Below, piece by piece: positions 24,783 to 35,989 of a stretch of DNA of 64,000 nt. The translations under genes were made by a program, and so were the position numbers. The stretch covers positions 69,340,552 through 69,404,551 of the forward strand of contig NC_092524.1 of the NCBI RefSeq assembly GCF_037038585.1, read 5' to 3'. Source of the DNA: Patagioenas fasciata. Taxonomy: Eukaryota; Chordata; Aves; Columbiformes; Columbidae. Position 1 is the first letter of the stretch; every line of letters begins with the position of its first letter. The notes below the pieces were generated by a model. That model ran no database searches. It had not been told where the DNA came from and worked only from the letters and a program-made list of their open reading frames with translations.

Positions 24783-25679
24783 TGTTTGCAGCGGATGGTT
24801 TTGTGCACCAAGATAACTGTTCCTGGACCATCTTGGGCACTGTGGTCCTGCCATGCCCTGGTGAGTGCTGAGCAGGTTGGCTCCTGCAGGGTCTCTTTGC
24901 TGAAAATGCATTTCTGTCCTCAGAAGTTTTTCTTGGAAAGTGATCGGAGCTGTATTAACTTTTAATCATTTTGTTTGCTTGTTTTTGATGCTTTTCTGGC
25001 TTCAGTAGAGGTTTATGAAGTGCTGTGGCCTTGGCGAAGATCAATAGATAGCCTGTTAAACAAAGATTCAAAATTTACTGTTCGGATTATTTCAGGGGGG
25101 AAAAGAATTTGAAATATTTAGTATTGAGCTAAGTTTCGTGGTACGAAGGGAGAAAGCCTGCATCTCAAATAAAATGTGGGACTTTTTTTCTCTTGGATTG
25201 CCTGAAGCTTTTAATTAAAACCCTGAAGAATTATATTTGTACAGCTTAGTAAAAAAGCCTGAAATATGGGAGCAGAGGGGGGGAGGCTGCAGTTCTCTGC
25301 TATTGCAGCACAGCTGCATCTGCCGACTTTCCTTAATGCACTGAGAGCCACACAAAAACCAGGCAGATGTTCTCCCCCTCTCCTACCTGTCTCTGCAAAG
25401 CTCTTCTAGACTTTTTTCTTTTGATCATTATAAACTGTGTCTCTGTTTCCAGCCTGAATGTGTTTGTGGTCAGCTTATCCAGAGATTTTCACCTTGATGA
25501 CTTTGTCTTTCAGCCTAAATAGTTGGTTTTTTTTCCCCCCTTTTCTCTTCTGGCTGCCCTTGGCAAGGAACACAAATCAGGGGATCCCCTCTGTGTCCCA
25601 GCCTTCCTCCTGACCCTCCCTTGTGCTCCAGGTCAAGTGCATCTCATTTTGGCTGTGTGGTCTGGGTTGAACAGAATCT
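24783..25679. other. Unique DNA between inverted CR1 copies
   Basis: Immediately beside the CR1 is a possible exon (acceptor TTTGCAG at 24785-24791, donor GTGAGTGC at 24861; 69 bases, open in one frame). The remainder is AT-rich and otherwise featureless. Confidence 0.4.
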
Positions 25680-25949
25680 TTGATAGGCCAAGGGGTGATG
25701 GTTTTAAACTAAAGGAGGGAGATTCAGGCCGGACATGAGGAAGAAATTGTTGTCCCTGAGGGTGGTGAGAGCCTGGCCCAGGTTGGGCAGAGAGGTGGTG
25801 GCTGAACCATCCCTGGAGACATCCCAGGCCAGGCTGGACGGGGCTCTGAGCAACCTGAGCTGGTGAAGATGTCCCTGCTCATGGCAGGGGGGGCACTGGG
25901 GGAGCTGGGAAGGTCCCTTCCCACCCAAACCACTCTGATTCTGTGATCC
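25680..25949 (+). mobile_element. CR1 LINE 3' fragment
   Basis: CR1 tail running from 'aggccaaggggtgatgg' through 'gagagcctggcccaggttg' (25769-25782, frame-shifted variant) and 'gtccctgctcatggcagg' to ACTCTGATTCTGTGATCC. It is the same subfamily as the minus-strand copies at 24598, 27606, 41598 and 55346. Another CR1 begins 55 bp downstream in the same orientation. Confidence 0.95.
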
Positions 25950-26004
25950 CAGATCAGCTCTCACCAGCACTTTGTACAATGCCCAGTTCCACCAGAGCTG
26001 TTCA

Positions 26005-26476
26005 GTTCCAGAAGGACAGGGAACTGCTGGAGAGAGTCCAGCGCAGCCACCAAGATGCTGAAGGGAGTGGAGCATCTCCCGTGTGAGGAAAGGCTGAGGG
26101 AGCTGGGGCTCTGGAGCTGGAGAAGAGGAGACTGAGGGGGGACTCATTAATGTTTACAAATATATAAAGGATGAATTTCACAAGGAGGGAGCCAGGCTCT
26201 TCTCGGTGACAACCAACAGTAAGACAAGGGGCAATGGGTACAAACCGGAACACAGGAGGTTCCACTTATATTTGAGAAGAAACTTGTTCCTGGTGAGGGT
26301 GTCAGAGCCTGGCCCAGGCTGCCCAGGGAGGTTGTGGAGTCTCCTTCTGTGCAGCCATTCAAACCCGCCTGGACACCTTCCTGTGGAACCTCAGCTGGGT
26401 GTTCCTGCTCCATGGGGGGATTGCACTGGATGAGCTTTCCAGGGCCCTTCCAAACCCTCACATTCTGGGATTCTGT
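26005..26476 (+). mobile_element. CR1 LINE fragment (about 470 bp)
   Basis: It starts at 'cagttccagaaggacagg', covers the LERVQ-like region, 'gaggaaaggctgagggag', 'taatgtttacaaatatata', 'ccaggctcttctcggtgac' and the 3' end TTCTGGGATTCTGTT. It shares the frame-shifted GAGCCTGGCCCAGG (26304-26317) and long identical stretches with 12585-13241 and 1-282. Unlike 12585-13241 it retains the 'acaaatatataaaggatga' portion, so the two carry different small deletions. Confidence 0.95.
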
Positions 26477-27605
26477 TGGAAATCTCCCTTAGTTCAGGTC
26501 ACAAAAGCATTTACCTTTCACCTGGGCTGCCCAATGCCTGTGCTCTGGTTCCTTGTGTAAGATTTGGTCTCTAGCATGACTCCTTTCTCCACCCTATGCC
26601 CAAACACTTCGGATTTTCATAGTCTGTGACCTTGGGTTATCTTTGGTCCCTCTAGCAGGTATCTGGGGGACCTCAGCTATGTACAGAATCTACCCCAAAA
26701 GGCACTGACTTCTGTTTTATGAGTTGCACGTGCATCCTGCTGCAGAGGGTTTAGATATTAAGTTTGGGACTCATTCTCACAGGGTTTAGGAACACACTTC
26801 TGGTACCAACAATATGGCTTGAGCACCACCTCGTTGGGACGTTTAGAAAATGGAGGCAGACCAGAGGACTCTCCAACACCAAAATTCCATCTCTGATACC
26901 TGAAAAAACACCTTTGCACAGAGACTAAGTGATGCTTCAGATCTTGTGTTGTCCCTTTGCATGGGCTAAGCCCATCTTGAGTGAATTTCTTGTCTTGTGC
27001 CTGTTCGTTAGCTCAGCAGGAGGAAAGTATTGCCAAGAATGTGGGGAGGAGGCGGTGGAGCAGTCCTGCTTTATCTCTCTGGAAATAACGAAGCCAGGAA
27101 CATTTGATTCTTCTTGATGGTTTAAATTTACAAAAGTGAACAATAATTTTGCAGCCCCTGAGAGTGAAATGTGAGGGGAAACAAACCTCCCTTATTGACT
27201 TTTTTTCAGCTGGAGCAGTGCAGGGAACGTTACTTAGAGCTCCACCACGCTGAACTCTAATCCCTGGAGATGTCTTTGTTGATGCATAAGCTGTGACCTG
27301 AAATATTGACTTTATAAAGTAATTGAATCCAAGAATCATGTTTCAGATGAAAAGCACTTGACAAATGACTATAGGAAGGAGCCGAGCCCAAAGGCCTGAA
27401 CGTGACTGTAATGGGATTTACTCCACTCGACTCCTGTCAGCCTCTCTGGAGGAAAGTCCACACCGGGCAGCCCTGCTCTGGGCTTGGGGTGAATTACGGA
27501 GCGAGAAGAGGTAAACCTCAATTTTCTTTCCATTTTTTTTCCACAGGAAGAAGGATGACAAATCCTTCTGGTCCTATGAGAGAGGTGGAGACAGAGCACC
27601 ATGTA
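26477..27605. other. Unique intergenic DNA
   Basis: No repeat or gene is recognised between the two CR1 copies. Confidence 0.55.
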
Positions 27606-27923
27606 GAATAATAAAATAGTTTGGGTTGAAGGGACCTTCCCAGCTCCCCCAGTGCCCCCCCTGCCATGAGCAGGGACATCTTCACCAGCTCAGGTTGCTC
27701 AGAGCCCCGTCCAGCCTGGCCTGGGATGTCTCCAGGGATGGTTCAGCCACCACCTCTCTGGCCAACCTGGGCCAGGCTCTCACCACCCTCAGGGACAACA
27801 ATTTCTTCCTCATGTCCAGCCTGAATCTCCCTCCTTTAGTTTAAACCATCACCCCTTGTACTATTGCAACAGGCCCTGCTCAAAAGTCTCTCCTCATATT
27901 TCTTATCAGCCCCTTTTAAGTAG
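27606..27923 (-). mobile_element. CR1 LINE fragment
   Basis: Reverse-strand CR1 tail. It reads 'agtttgggttgaagggacc', 'tgccatgagcagggacatc', 'ccaacctgggccaggctc' (frame-shift variant), 'caacaatttcttcctcatg' and 'accatcaccccttgtacta'. The 3' terminal octamers are reduced to ATAATAAAATAG. It is very similar to 55346-55787 and forms an inverted pair with 25680-25949. Confidence 0.94.
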
Positions 27924-29168
27924 TGAATTTTGAGCAGGGGGTGGGTGAACATTTTGGGACAGGGGACCTGCTAGGTCTTTGCTGATGCTGAACTTGCTCT
28001 CTGGTGTGCCTTGATTTCCTTTCATCCGAGGGTGATGATATCTAGTTTCTGTCCCAAACCTGAGTTTCAGAGGAAGCCCTGGCTGCAAATCTCTGCTTTG
28101 CTGTTATGTCTGACCCTACTCATCTCACCTCATCCTGCTGCTCAGGGCAGAGCAGCTGCTGGAAGGAGAGGATGAGGAACCAAATGGGGAGATGCTGCAA
28201 AGCCGAAGGACCATGGTGAGACTCTGGTATGGGTCAGGTCTCACCCCAGAGCCATTTCCCTGGAGCTCAAGGCTGGCTGGGGCTGAGGGTCATGAGGATG
28301 AGATGCTGGAGGAGAACTTGTGCAGTTCTCGGTGAGAAATGATTTTGCACCCAATGCTGTGGCCCAATGAGAGTTCTCTCCTTTTTCTGCTCTTCAAAAC
28401 GAATTTCCCTCATTGATTTAAGAGGGCATAATTATATCATTATTTCAAATGGCTCAATTTAAACAAGGCCTTATTTCTGAGTTATAAATTGTTACCTTGC
28501 TCATCCCGCAATGACTGTTTTTCTTACAAGTATGTTAACCTCTCTGCTTTCTTTACTCAACCATTTTGCATAATGTTATAATAAGCATTTAAATAACTGT
28601 AAAGGTTCCATCAGTTCTTGCTTTCATATCTTGCTGTCACCATGGCAACTGGCTGTACTTCTCTGTCTATTTTACCTTTTTTTAGATTTGAGTTTCTCAG
28701 TCCAGTCGCTTTAAGATTGAGTTGGGTTCTCCACTCGTTTGCCCGCGATGCTGAAGCGCTGCCCGGGCTGTGGTTTTGCTGCTGTGCTACGAGGATTATT
28801 TTAAACTGTTGGCTATTAGTGAGGATACTTTGAGCTGGGAGACAGAAATGCATTTTTTCAATTTGTGCAGTGCACTGGAGGATGGTGAAATACGCGGTGG
28901 TAATTACTGCGATTCGGAATATCGGGCTGAAATCGGGGTGGCTTTAGTTGGGTTCAACAAAACTTTGCTTTGCAAAGTGCTCTTATTCCAGTGCTACCAT
29001 GATGGGATGACACACGAAGTCCCTTGCAGATAAGTAGCGTGATGATATTTTTGTCAAGGCACTTATTTAAAATGAATCTTAATATCCTATAACTCCATTA
29101 AAAATAATCTTATAGCATCCTAATGCAGGATAGTATATATAAATCTGACAGACCCAGACCATGGGCTG

Positions 29169-29198
29169 TGTAAACAAATGGCAAAACTTAATGCAAAT
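29169..29198 (+). promoter_or_regulatory. Forkhead and octamer motif pair
   Basis: An exact forkhead core TGTAAACA (29169-29176) lies 14 bases before an exact POU octamer ATGCAAAT (29191-29198) in an AT-rich block. Both match known binding consensus. Function is inferred from motif and context only. Confidence 0.3.
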
Positions 29199-32100
29199 TG
29201 CTAAAATGAACCTGGGAAGGACTAATTCAATGGGACGATCTGCCATTGGCGTGAAGTCCCAGCTTGTCCGGGGACATAATCTTTCCTGGCAAAGCGGGAG
29301 TGAACAGAAGGTAGCGGCGAAGGCTCGCGGTTCGTGCCAATCTGCATTTCCATCTGGAAGTAGGTGCTCTCGATGATAATAAAATGGCAAATGAAAGAAT
29401 TCCAGAGAGGCTGCTCATTTTTTCTCCTCTTTCCTCCCTTAAATACAACACGCTGACGTGCTGCCGCTTGGGAGCGGCGCAATAGGGAAGTGACACAGAT
29501 GGAGCACGAGGCAAAATAAAACCCGAAACAAATGGGACAACAAAAGCTGCTGGCGTTCTATTGCTATTTATTTCTAAGGCTGCTCAGAAACGTGCCGTTG
29601 GAGGCTTATGGTGACTCACAAGATGACACGGTTGGTTTTGTCCAGGACTTGTGAAAGTGTGTGTGAGATCGTGGTGCCCAAGGAGGGATTTCTGGAGGGT
29701 TTTTGGGTTTAGATCCCGGTGTTGCAGGAGCAGGAGGGCAGAGGTTTTGCAGGGAGCCTGATGCTTTGCACTGGCTCACCTGGTTGAAGCAAATGTTGTG
29801 TGTGTGGGCTTTTTGTGGCAGAAAGGGTGAAAAGTAGCTGCCTTGTCTCATTTGCACTTTGCAAATGAACTCATGAAGAGTTTATTTGCCTTGGTTTGGG
29901 GAAAAGTCTCCACAAGCAGCAATGCAGGGAAGGCTACGGTGCAATTATCCTGTACTATAGCAAGAAGCAAACTCTGGGGTTTCCTTATTTATTAGACTTC
30001 TGTCTCAGAAATATTGAAATTATTGCATCAAATAAGTGGAACCATCCCACCAGAGGAAGGGATCACTGGTGGAAGAAAAGAGCAAAAAAATCATTAAAGC
30101 AGTTAAAGCTGAGTGGGTCCATTTGGATTTTTGACCATTTTCCACTTGCCAAAAGCAACAAGAAACTCTTGTCTGGTGTTTTTCTTCTCTGATTTCAGCC
30201 CTTGCTGTGCTGGACCCCCTGATTAATGGGCCCTGGGCTGCCTTGTGGTGTCAGGGGCTTGTTCAGAGACAGCTGTGCTATTTGGAAAATGTATTTTTAT
30301 CTTGAAGGGGGAATTTGAAGGAATCCCATGGTCCCAGGTGCTGGGACACACCTGGCTTGGATCATCACCATCTGATGGAGGAAAGGGGCTGTGGGTGAGG
30401 CCGAAACAAGCAAAATTGCGAAGAAAAACTTCTCATCAAGGGACTCCCGAGGAGGCAAACGCCTGAATCAGCCAGTCCGCACCACTCTGTTTCTCAGCTA
30501 AAATCAGATTGGTTGATTTAATTGACTAGGAAGCCCGATAAACGCTTCCCAAAGCAAGTTTAAGAGGATCTCTGCACTCGTGACCGTGCCTGTTCCCATC
30601 CTTGCAAGAAGAAATGGATTCGAGAGCACTTGTCTGCAAAACCTCATGCAGCACTCCCACCAACAATTTATGAGTGTGGGGCTGAGAAGAGCATCCCAAA
30701 AGTTTGTGGGTGTTCTGGCTGCTGGGACAACATTCCCTTGGCCAACAGCAGCAAACACGCAGCAAAAGGCCGGTATAAATGTATAGTGCAAGTGTTTTTC
30801 TTGCTCTTTTTATTCTGGTGCATTAGTTCCTGAGTGTTTGTACTTTATCTCTATGCCTCTGCAAAGTGGGAGACATCTGAAAACTCTTGCTCATATCTGA
30901 TATGATATTTGGGGCAAAAGAAGAACGTGTCTTCAGTCACTTTTTTAATACTTTTTTTTTAATTTATCCATATTCAAGTGTTATCTCTTGCATGTCAGTG
31001 CCTAGAAAGGACGGAGTGAAGTGACAGAGGAGGGATGCTATGAGACTTTTCACGCTTATCATTAGCAGCGTGTGGTGTATGAGGGACATGTGTTTGCTGG
31101 GAGGTTCACGGCCACCAATGTACTCTGTGCCTTCCCTTGCAGGAATCCCATTTCCTTGCATGAAGGCAGAAATCAAAGCACAGGCTGAATTAATAGAGAT
31201 GGACACTTGAATGTAGCCCGTGATTCCCCTTGGAAATCCTTGGTGTGCCTGGTTAATTTGTCTACCCCAGCGAAAGCTGACAGAGCAGCTTTTGTGAAAC
31301 ACGCCGTTCAGTAGTTTGCTCGACATCGGGCAGTCATGTGTAATATGTATAATTGTAATTGCATCATTTATTAAACCTAATGACTTAATGCATTTCACAG
31401 CAGTGACACACAACGAGCTAGATTGCTTATGTTCACTTGAAGGCTTCTTTTAAAACAAGTGCAGAAGAAGTGCTGGTGGTTTGGGTTGGACCCAAAGCCC
31501 AGTGATGCTCTTGCACGTGGAAACCTTCCTGAGCTCAGCTTGCTGAGCAAAACACGCGTGGGGTGTCCCTGCCTCGTACCTTCTTGCTGCAGCGTCCATA
31601 CCGGTTTTCTGTAGAAAATTTAAGATGTGATGAACCTTTTTACCTTGTTAAAAACTTTTGACTTTTTTCTGGAGGGGAAAGTAAATCTGGAGAAGTGAGG
31701 AACACACATTGTAACAGCTGAAGGTGCGATCAGAATTTAAGGAAAATATCTTCCCATTTTTTACCATTAAATAACGGTAACACTAAAAATTTAGTGTCTG
31801 CATTTCTTCTATTTCTTTCTGGGGAAGAAAAAGCCCCTTCCTGCCATCTGCTGTAAGTGGCACCGCTTCTCTTGTTGCAGACTTGTTGCCTGCCCGTTTG
31901 GGAAGCTTTAGGTTTCTCTTATGGAGCTTTTACCCTTTTCATCATGTTCTGCCTTTTGATGTGAAGTTGTCAGAGCTCTACAGAGGTCTGGGTCCCCCTT
32001 ACGCATTGCTCACACAATATAAGTGACAAATACTTCATATACCTGTGGTAGACTGCTGAGGGCTGAGATTACCTCCTGAAGTTGTATATTTGAAGGGAGC

Positions 32101-32403
32101 TGCATGCTAAAAATGTAGAATTTTAGAGGTTTGATGGAGGAGAATGAGCTTGCAAAGAGGTTTGAGCCTGTCGGTGCTTCTGGCTGGGTACCGGTGGCTC
32201 AGGGGTTTTACTTCTTTCCTGCAATTTGAAATCTTTATCCCACGGCTCCCCATTGCCAGAGTTTTAATGCTGTTGAGTTACCGCTCCCTTAGAGCTGTTG
32301 TTTCTGTAGGGGAGTGAGGGATTGTATGAAAATGCTGATGGGAAAATCATTAAATTAGTTTTAATGAATTAGAGCTGTACAGTCATTTAAATAACTTACA
32401 AAA

Positions 32404-32498
32404 TTGCTGATCAGCAAATCAAGCTAGTTAGTGCTTTTGCCTGTGTTGTATGAGTTGCAGAGACACACTAACAAGGTTCATTTGCTGATCTGCAGATC
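32404..32498. promoter_or_regulatory. MAF-half-site palindrome with second palindrome
   Basis: TTGCTGATCAGCAA (32404-32417) is a perfect 14-bp palindrome made of two TGCTGA MAF half-sites abutted with no central base. A second TTTGCTGATC lies at 32481-32490, overlapping a 12-bp palindrome GATCTGCAGATC (32487-32498). MAF/NRL recognition elements normally place one or two bases between the half-sites, so binding is uncertain. Confidence 0.3.
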
Positions 32499-33083
32499 TA
32501 CGCGGTGCCTAAGTGGCTGCGCTGTGTAAATTAGGAGCACGGAATCATTAAAACAAACATGTCATTCTTCTGGTAGTGCTTTCATTAATAAAACAAAAGC
32601 CTCAGATGGGGAAATGGTTAAGTCAGTTCTCTCCGTAGGTTTGCAAAGCGGTTAGGATGCAAATAATTAGCCTAAGTATAGACCGTGAGCCGTGCTGCGG
32701 GAGATTCTTTGCTGTGCACGTTTCAAGGTGTTGAATTCTTGAAGGAGAGGGAAAAAAAACACTTTTTACCAACATTTCAGGAAGATTCCTTTTTGACCTC
32801 AGAGCTGACTCGGAAAGCTCTGTCTTGTCATCACGTACCTTCTGAGAGGAGGCTGTAGCACACGGTTGTTTCATTAATCATCGCCAGCACGCTTTGTGTA
32901 AGAAATATCAGTTCCCTGGAGGTGTCCACCCTTTTCAGTCCGTGCTCGGCCGGTCTCTCGAGCACCTTTAGTATTCAAACCACTGTCTGATGGCAGCGAT
33001 TGCCCTTCTCGGAGCTGTGGCTTCAGCAGCTGTGCTCGGGGAACGGCGGAGAATTGTAACGTGGGATCCACTCCCTGCGCTTA

Positions 33084-33204
33084 GGGATGCGGAGATGAGG
33101 TTCTTAGGGACATGGTTTAGCGGTGGACTTGGCAGTGTTGGGTTAATGGTTGGACTTGGTGATCTTAGAGGTCTTTTCCAAACAAAATGATTCTATGATT
33201 CAAT
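33084..33204 (+). mobile_element. CR1 LINE 3' stub
   Basis: About 120 bases of CR1 3' end: 'gcggagatgaggttcttag', 'gttgggttaatggttgg', 'aggtcttttccaaacaaaa' and ATGATTCTATGATTC. It is the same subfamily as 43703-43881 and 52866-53100. Confidence 0.93.
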
Positions 33205-34532
33205 GTTGGAGGGTGTTCTGGGAGGAAATAGTGTTATAAATTGCAGATCCAGGCTCAACCCGCTGCAGAGGAGCCCAACAAGGGGCAGGTCGGGGCTGGG
33301 CTGGTGGGGTCTCCCCAGGGGTTTCCAACCTCCCCATCCGAAATGCCGCCGCATTTGGCTCCTTGACCTCATGTTTCCATCAGGAAGGGAGGGAAGACCC
33401 CATTTGCCTGGGACTGCATTATTTGGGGAAGAAGAGGGCGATTCAAATGACTTGCTTTCCTTGGAGTGGTCACTAATGAGTAATCCTCAGTGACTTTCCT
33501 TGCAGTTCACTTGCATTTGGCTGAAAACTTTGACTCAGGTAAAGAGAGGATTTTCCCTCTGGTTTTCATTAATTCAATGAAAACGCCCTCTTCAGTGGAT
33601 GCAATCCTCCCTTATTAGTGTCTTAATTTTTACTGCCGTTACTTTAAATCTTCCTGAAATTTAGCCTAGAAACCAGCTCTGGAGTGCACGTCCAGGACAA
33701 GCGCTGTGCAGAAGAAACAGGAATTTGAGTTACTGGGGTTCTTTGCATCCAGGGAGGAGATGCCATGAAGGGTACCTGGAAACTGGTGCCAAATCTAGCA
33801 GTGACGATTAGCCTGTTCTTTCCTTGAAATGAAATTACCATTGCTGTATTCATAGAATCTTGCTTGTTTGTTTGCTTTTCCCCACAATGAAGAAGCCTCT
33901 TAGCTTCTCATGGAGATGAAAATGAGTCTCTGTGCTTTGGAGCTCATTTTGAAACTCAAGTTATAGTGGCTGCTGTTCAGCAACTTGCTTGAAAAGTTTA
34001 ATATCGATGTTTTTTAAAGACAGCTGCATGCTCAAGTAATTGGACCTAAGAAAATGCTTAATTCAGTTTGTTAATGCCATGATCCAGCTACCAGGACAAT
34101 AACTATACTTTTTTCCTTGAGACTGATGCTAAGCTCATGTATCATTATCATCTTTTTTTTGGTAGCAAATGACACCAATCCTTTGCAGTTCTGTTGAACT
34201 TTACAGGAAATATTCCAGCAGGAAATTTTGTGGTTATGCATCTATAACGGAAATTTCTGATTAGAGAGTTAGTTCTGCCCATGACCTCTGCTAAATGCCT
34301 TTTTAAGCTGTCCATCTTGCAGGCATTACTGCAAACTCTGCTCTTGAGGTCACTGTCTTGGCTTGAAGAGAACGCTTTAACCTGTATCTTGGGATGAAGT
34401 AGCTTCTCCATGTCGACCTTTTGTTCCACGATCACTCTCGATGTGCTGTGGAGGGTTATGCTCTTCTCCGTGTGTCAGCTGGAGGTATGAAGCTGCATGG
34501 CTTTTGTGAGATCTCTGTCATTGTCCCTCAAA
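33205..34532. other. Unique intergenic DNA
   Basis: It contains a perfect inverted repeat, GTTTTCATT (33562-33570) and AATGAAAAC (33576-33584), around a TTAATTC centre. Otherwise nothing is recognised. Confidence 0.5.
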
Positions 34533-34668
34533 CACAGAATCATAGAGTATCCTGAGCTGGAAGGGACCTACAAGGATCATTGAGTCCAACCCCTGTCCTT
34601 GCACAGGACAACCCCAAAATTCACACCATATGTCTGAGAGTGTTGTCCAGTTGCTTCTTGAACGCCAT
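34533..34668 (-). mobile_element. CR1 LINE 3' fragment, distinct subfamily
   Basis: Reverse-strand CR1 terminus of another 3'-end type: 'cacagaatcatagagtatc', 'gagctggaagggacctac', 'cattgagtccaacccctg', 'gcacaggacaaccccaaaa'. It fades after 'ttgcttcttgaac'. The 3'-UTR differs from all other copies here. Confidence 0.9.
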
Positions 34669-35520
34669 CTCCATGGTGCGAGGTCCCTGCTGACCTCCTC
34701 CCACTTCGCCCCCACCCTGTATTTGGTGCGGGGCCTCATGGAAGCAGATGTTTTGGGGATGATTTGCCCTGTCCCCACTGTTACCTTGCTGCCTTCCCCT
34801 GTCCTTCCCTTTGCTGGTTGCGGGTGGGATCCGAGTTTTCCACTTTTGGACTCTGATCCTACTGGCATCAAAATGGACCTTTAATTATCGGGAGTCAGAT
34901 CACCCTCTTTGCTCTCATTACCGTGGCTGCACTTACCCTTAGACCTTCAGAGATTTAATTGCATCAATCATCTCAGATCTTTCTGCTGAGTATAACACGG
35001 CGTTTCCTCAGTGCGTTCCTCTGCTGCTAAAAAGGTCTCTCCAAGCCTGACAGCGGTGGGAGCAATTTGTCGCTGTTTGGCCCAGGTAAGCTGAGCATAT
35101 TCTCCCTAAACATTTGCTTTTCCTCCTAATTTCACATTGAACATCGCTCTGGGTTTTTCTTGGCTTGCTGCTCCAGCAGCTTCCGAATCCGGGAAGACCA
35201 GTCCTGAGGGTTATTAAACACACCGGACCGAGCGCCGGAGCGGTGCCTGCCTTGCATTTTCAGCTCTGCTCCGAACAGGGCATGTCTTTGGGGATAAAAG
35301 TTATGTTTACAGTCAGCTGCTAATTAGTGGTAGCAGAGTAATTATGTAACTGATGAAACAGGACTGCAATTGATGATTTGCAGGCTTTTTGCATCGTAAG
35401 CATGGAGCTCAAAAAAAGCCCCAAATTGGGGAGTGTAGTTTTATTCCACTTAGGTTGTTTTGATGTGGTATGTTGTATGTACTGGGGGGGGGTGTGGAGG
35501 AAGATCTGGGATTCTCATAG
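34669..35520. other. Unique DNA with possible exon
   Basis: It holds the exon-like interval at 35012-35085. The rest, including the small CpG-containing patch 35215-35260, shows nothing I can name. Confidence 0.45.
35012..35085 (+). other. Possible 74-nt exon with open frame
   Basis: Acceptor GTTTCCTCAG ends at 35011 and a CAG|GTAAGCTG donor begins at 35086. The 74 bases between are open in one frame (RSSAAKKVSPSLTAVGAICR...). I recognise no homologous protein. It lies upstream of two further exon-like intervals on the same strand at 35990 and 36648, but the open frames are not phase-compatible, so a non-coding transcript is the more natural reading if they are real. Confidence 0.22.
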
Positions 35521-35782
35521 TTTTATCATGGAGTCATAGAAGTATTTTGTTTGGAAAAGCCCCTCAAGATCATCAAGTCCAACCATAACCCACCCCTGGC
35601 ACTGCCCCATGTCCTGAGAACCTCATGTCCGTCTGTCCAGCCCTCCAGGGATGGTGACTCCAGCACTGCCCTGGGCAGCCTGTTCCAATGCCCCACAGCC
35701 CTTTGGGGAAGAAATTGTTCCCCAGATCCAACCTCAACCTCCCCTGGCGCAACTTGAGGCCGTTTCCTCTGTATTATCAGTT
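35521..35782 (-). mobile_element. CR1 LINE 3' fragment, in-frame type
   Basis: Reverse-strand CR1: 'catggagtcatagaagta', 'catcaagtccaaccataac', 'ctgagaacctcatgtccg', 'gggcagcctgttccaatgc' and 'gcaacttgaggccgtttcc'. It has the in-frame RT version, translating on the minus strand to [16 protein letters not shown], and matches the copy at 1418-1699 closely. Confidence 0.95.
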
Positions 35783-35973
35783 TTTGGTGTGGGTCTGCAG
35801 AACCGGGGTGGGTACGGGAGGGATGGGAGTAGCGGAGCAGCTCCATCTGCCTCTGCAGCAGCTTCAATCTCTCCCTCGTGTTTTCCTCCCATTACCAGAA
35901 GATGAATGTCCCCATAGTGTTATCTCTATTCCAAGCCTCCAACTCCCTCCTGAACTATCACTTTCCACAGCTG

Positions 35974-35985
35974 TTTTTTTTTTTT
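35974..35985 (+). repeat. T12 tract upstream of a splice-acceptor-like AG
   Basis: Twelve T followed by GTAG. It may be part of a polypyrimidine tract for the exon-like interval that starts at 35990. Confidence 0.7.
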
Positions 35986-35989
35986 GTAG

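Larger units (their letters stand above)
27924..33083. other. Repeat-free AT-rich DNA, candidate conserved non-coding blocks
   Basis: About 5 kb without a recognised transposon. Blocks at 28385-28620, 29040-29250 and 32320-32620 are AT-rich with dense homeodomain, forkhead and POU-type words, the usual look of avian conserved non-coding elements. No gene is recognised; the 149-codon minus-strand frame at 30964-31413 has no domain. The absence of transposons over such a length is itself consistent with constraint, but alignment is needed. Confidence 0.45.

Noticed and set aside
27626..27844. Recurrent peptide (CHEQGHLHQLRLLRAPSSLA) in several open frames
   Set aside because: It is the antisense or sense translation of the CR1 3' end, repeated because the transposon is repeated, not a protein family.
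34669..34884. Possible extension of the CR1 at 34533
   Set aside because: Similarity fades after the TTCTTGAAC segment; the following sequence has no clear CR1 match.
35215..35260. CpG-bearing patch as a CpG island
   Set aside because: Far too short and isolated to qualify.
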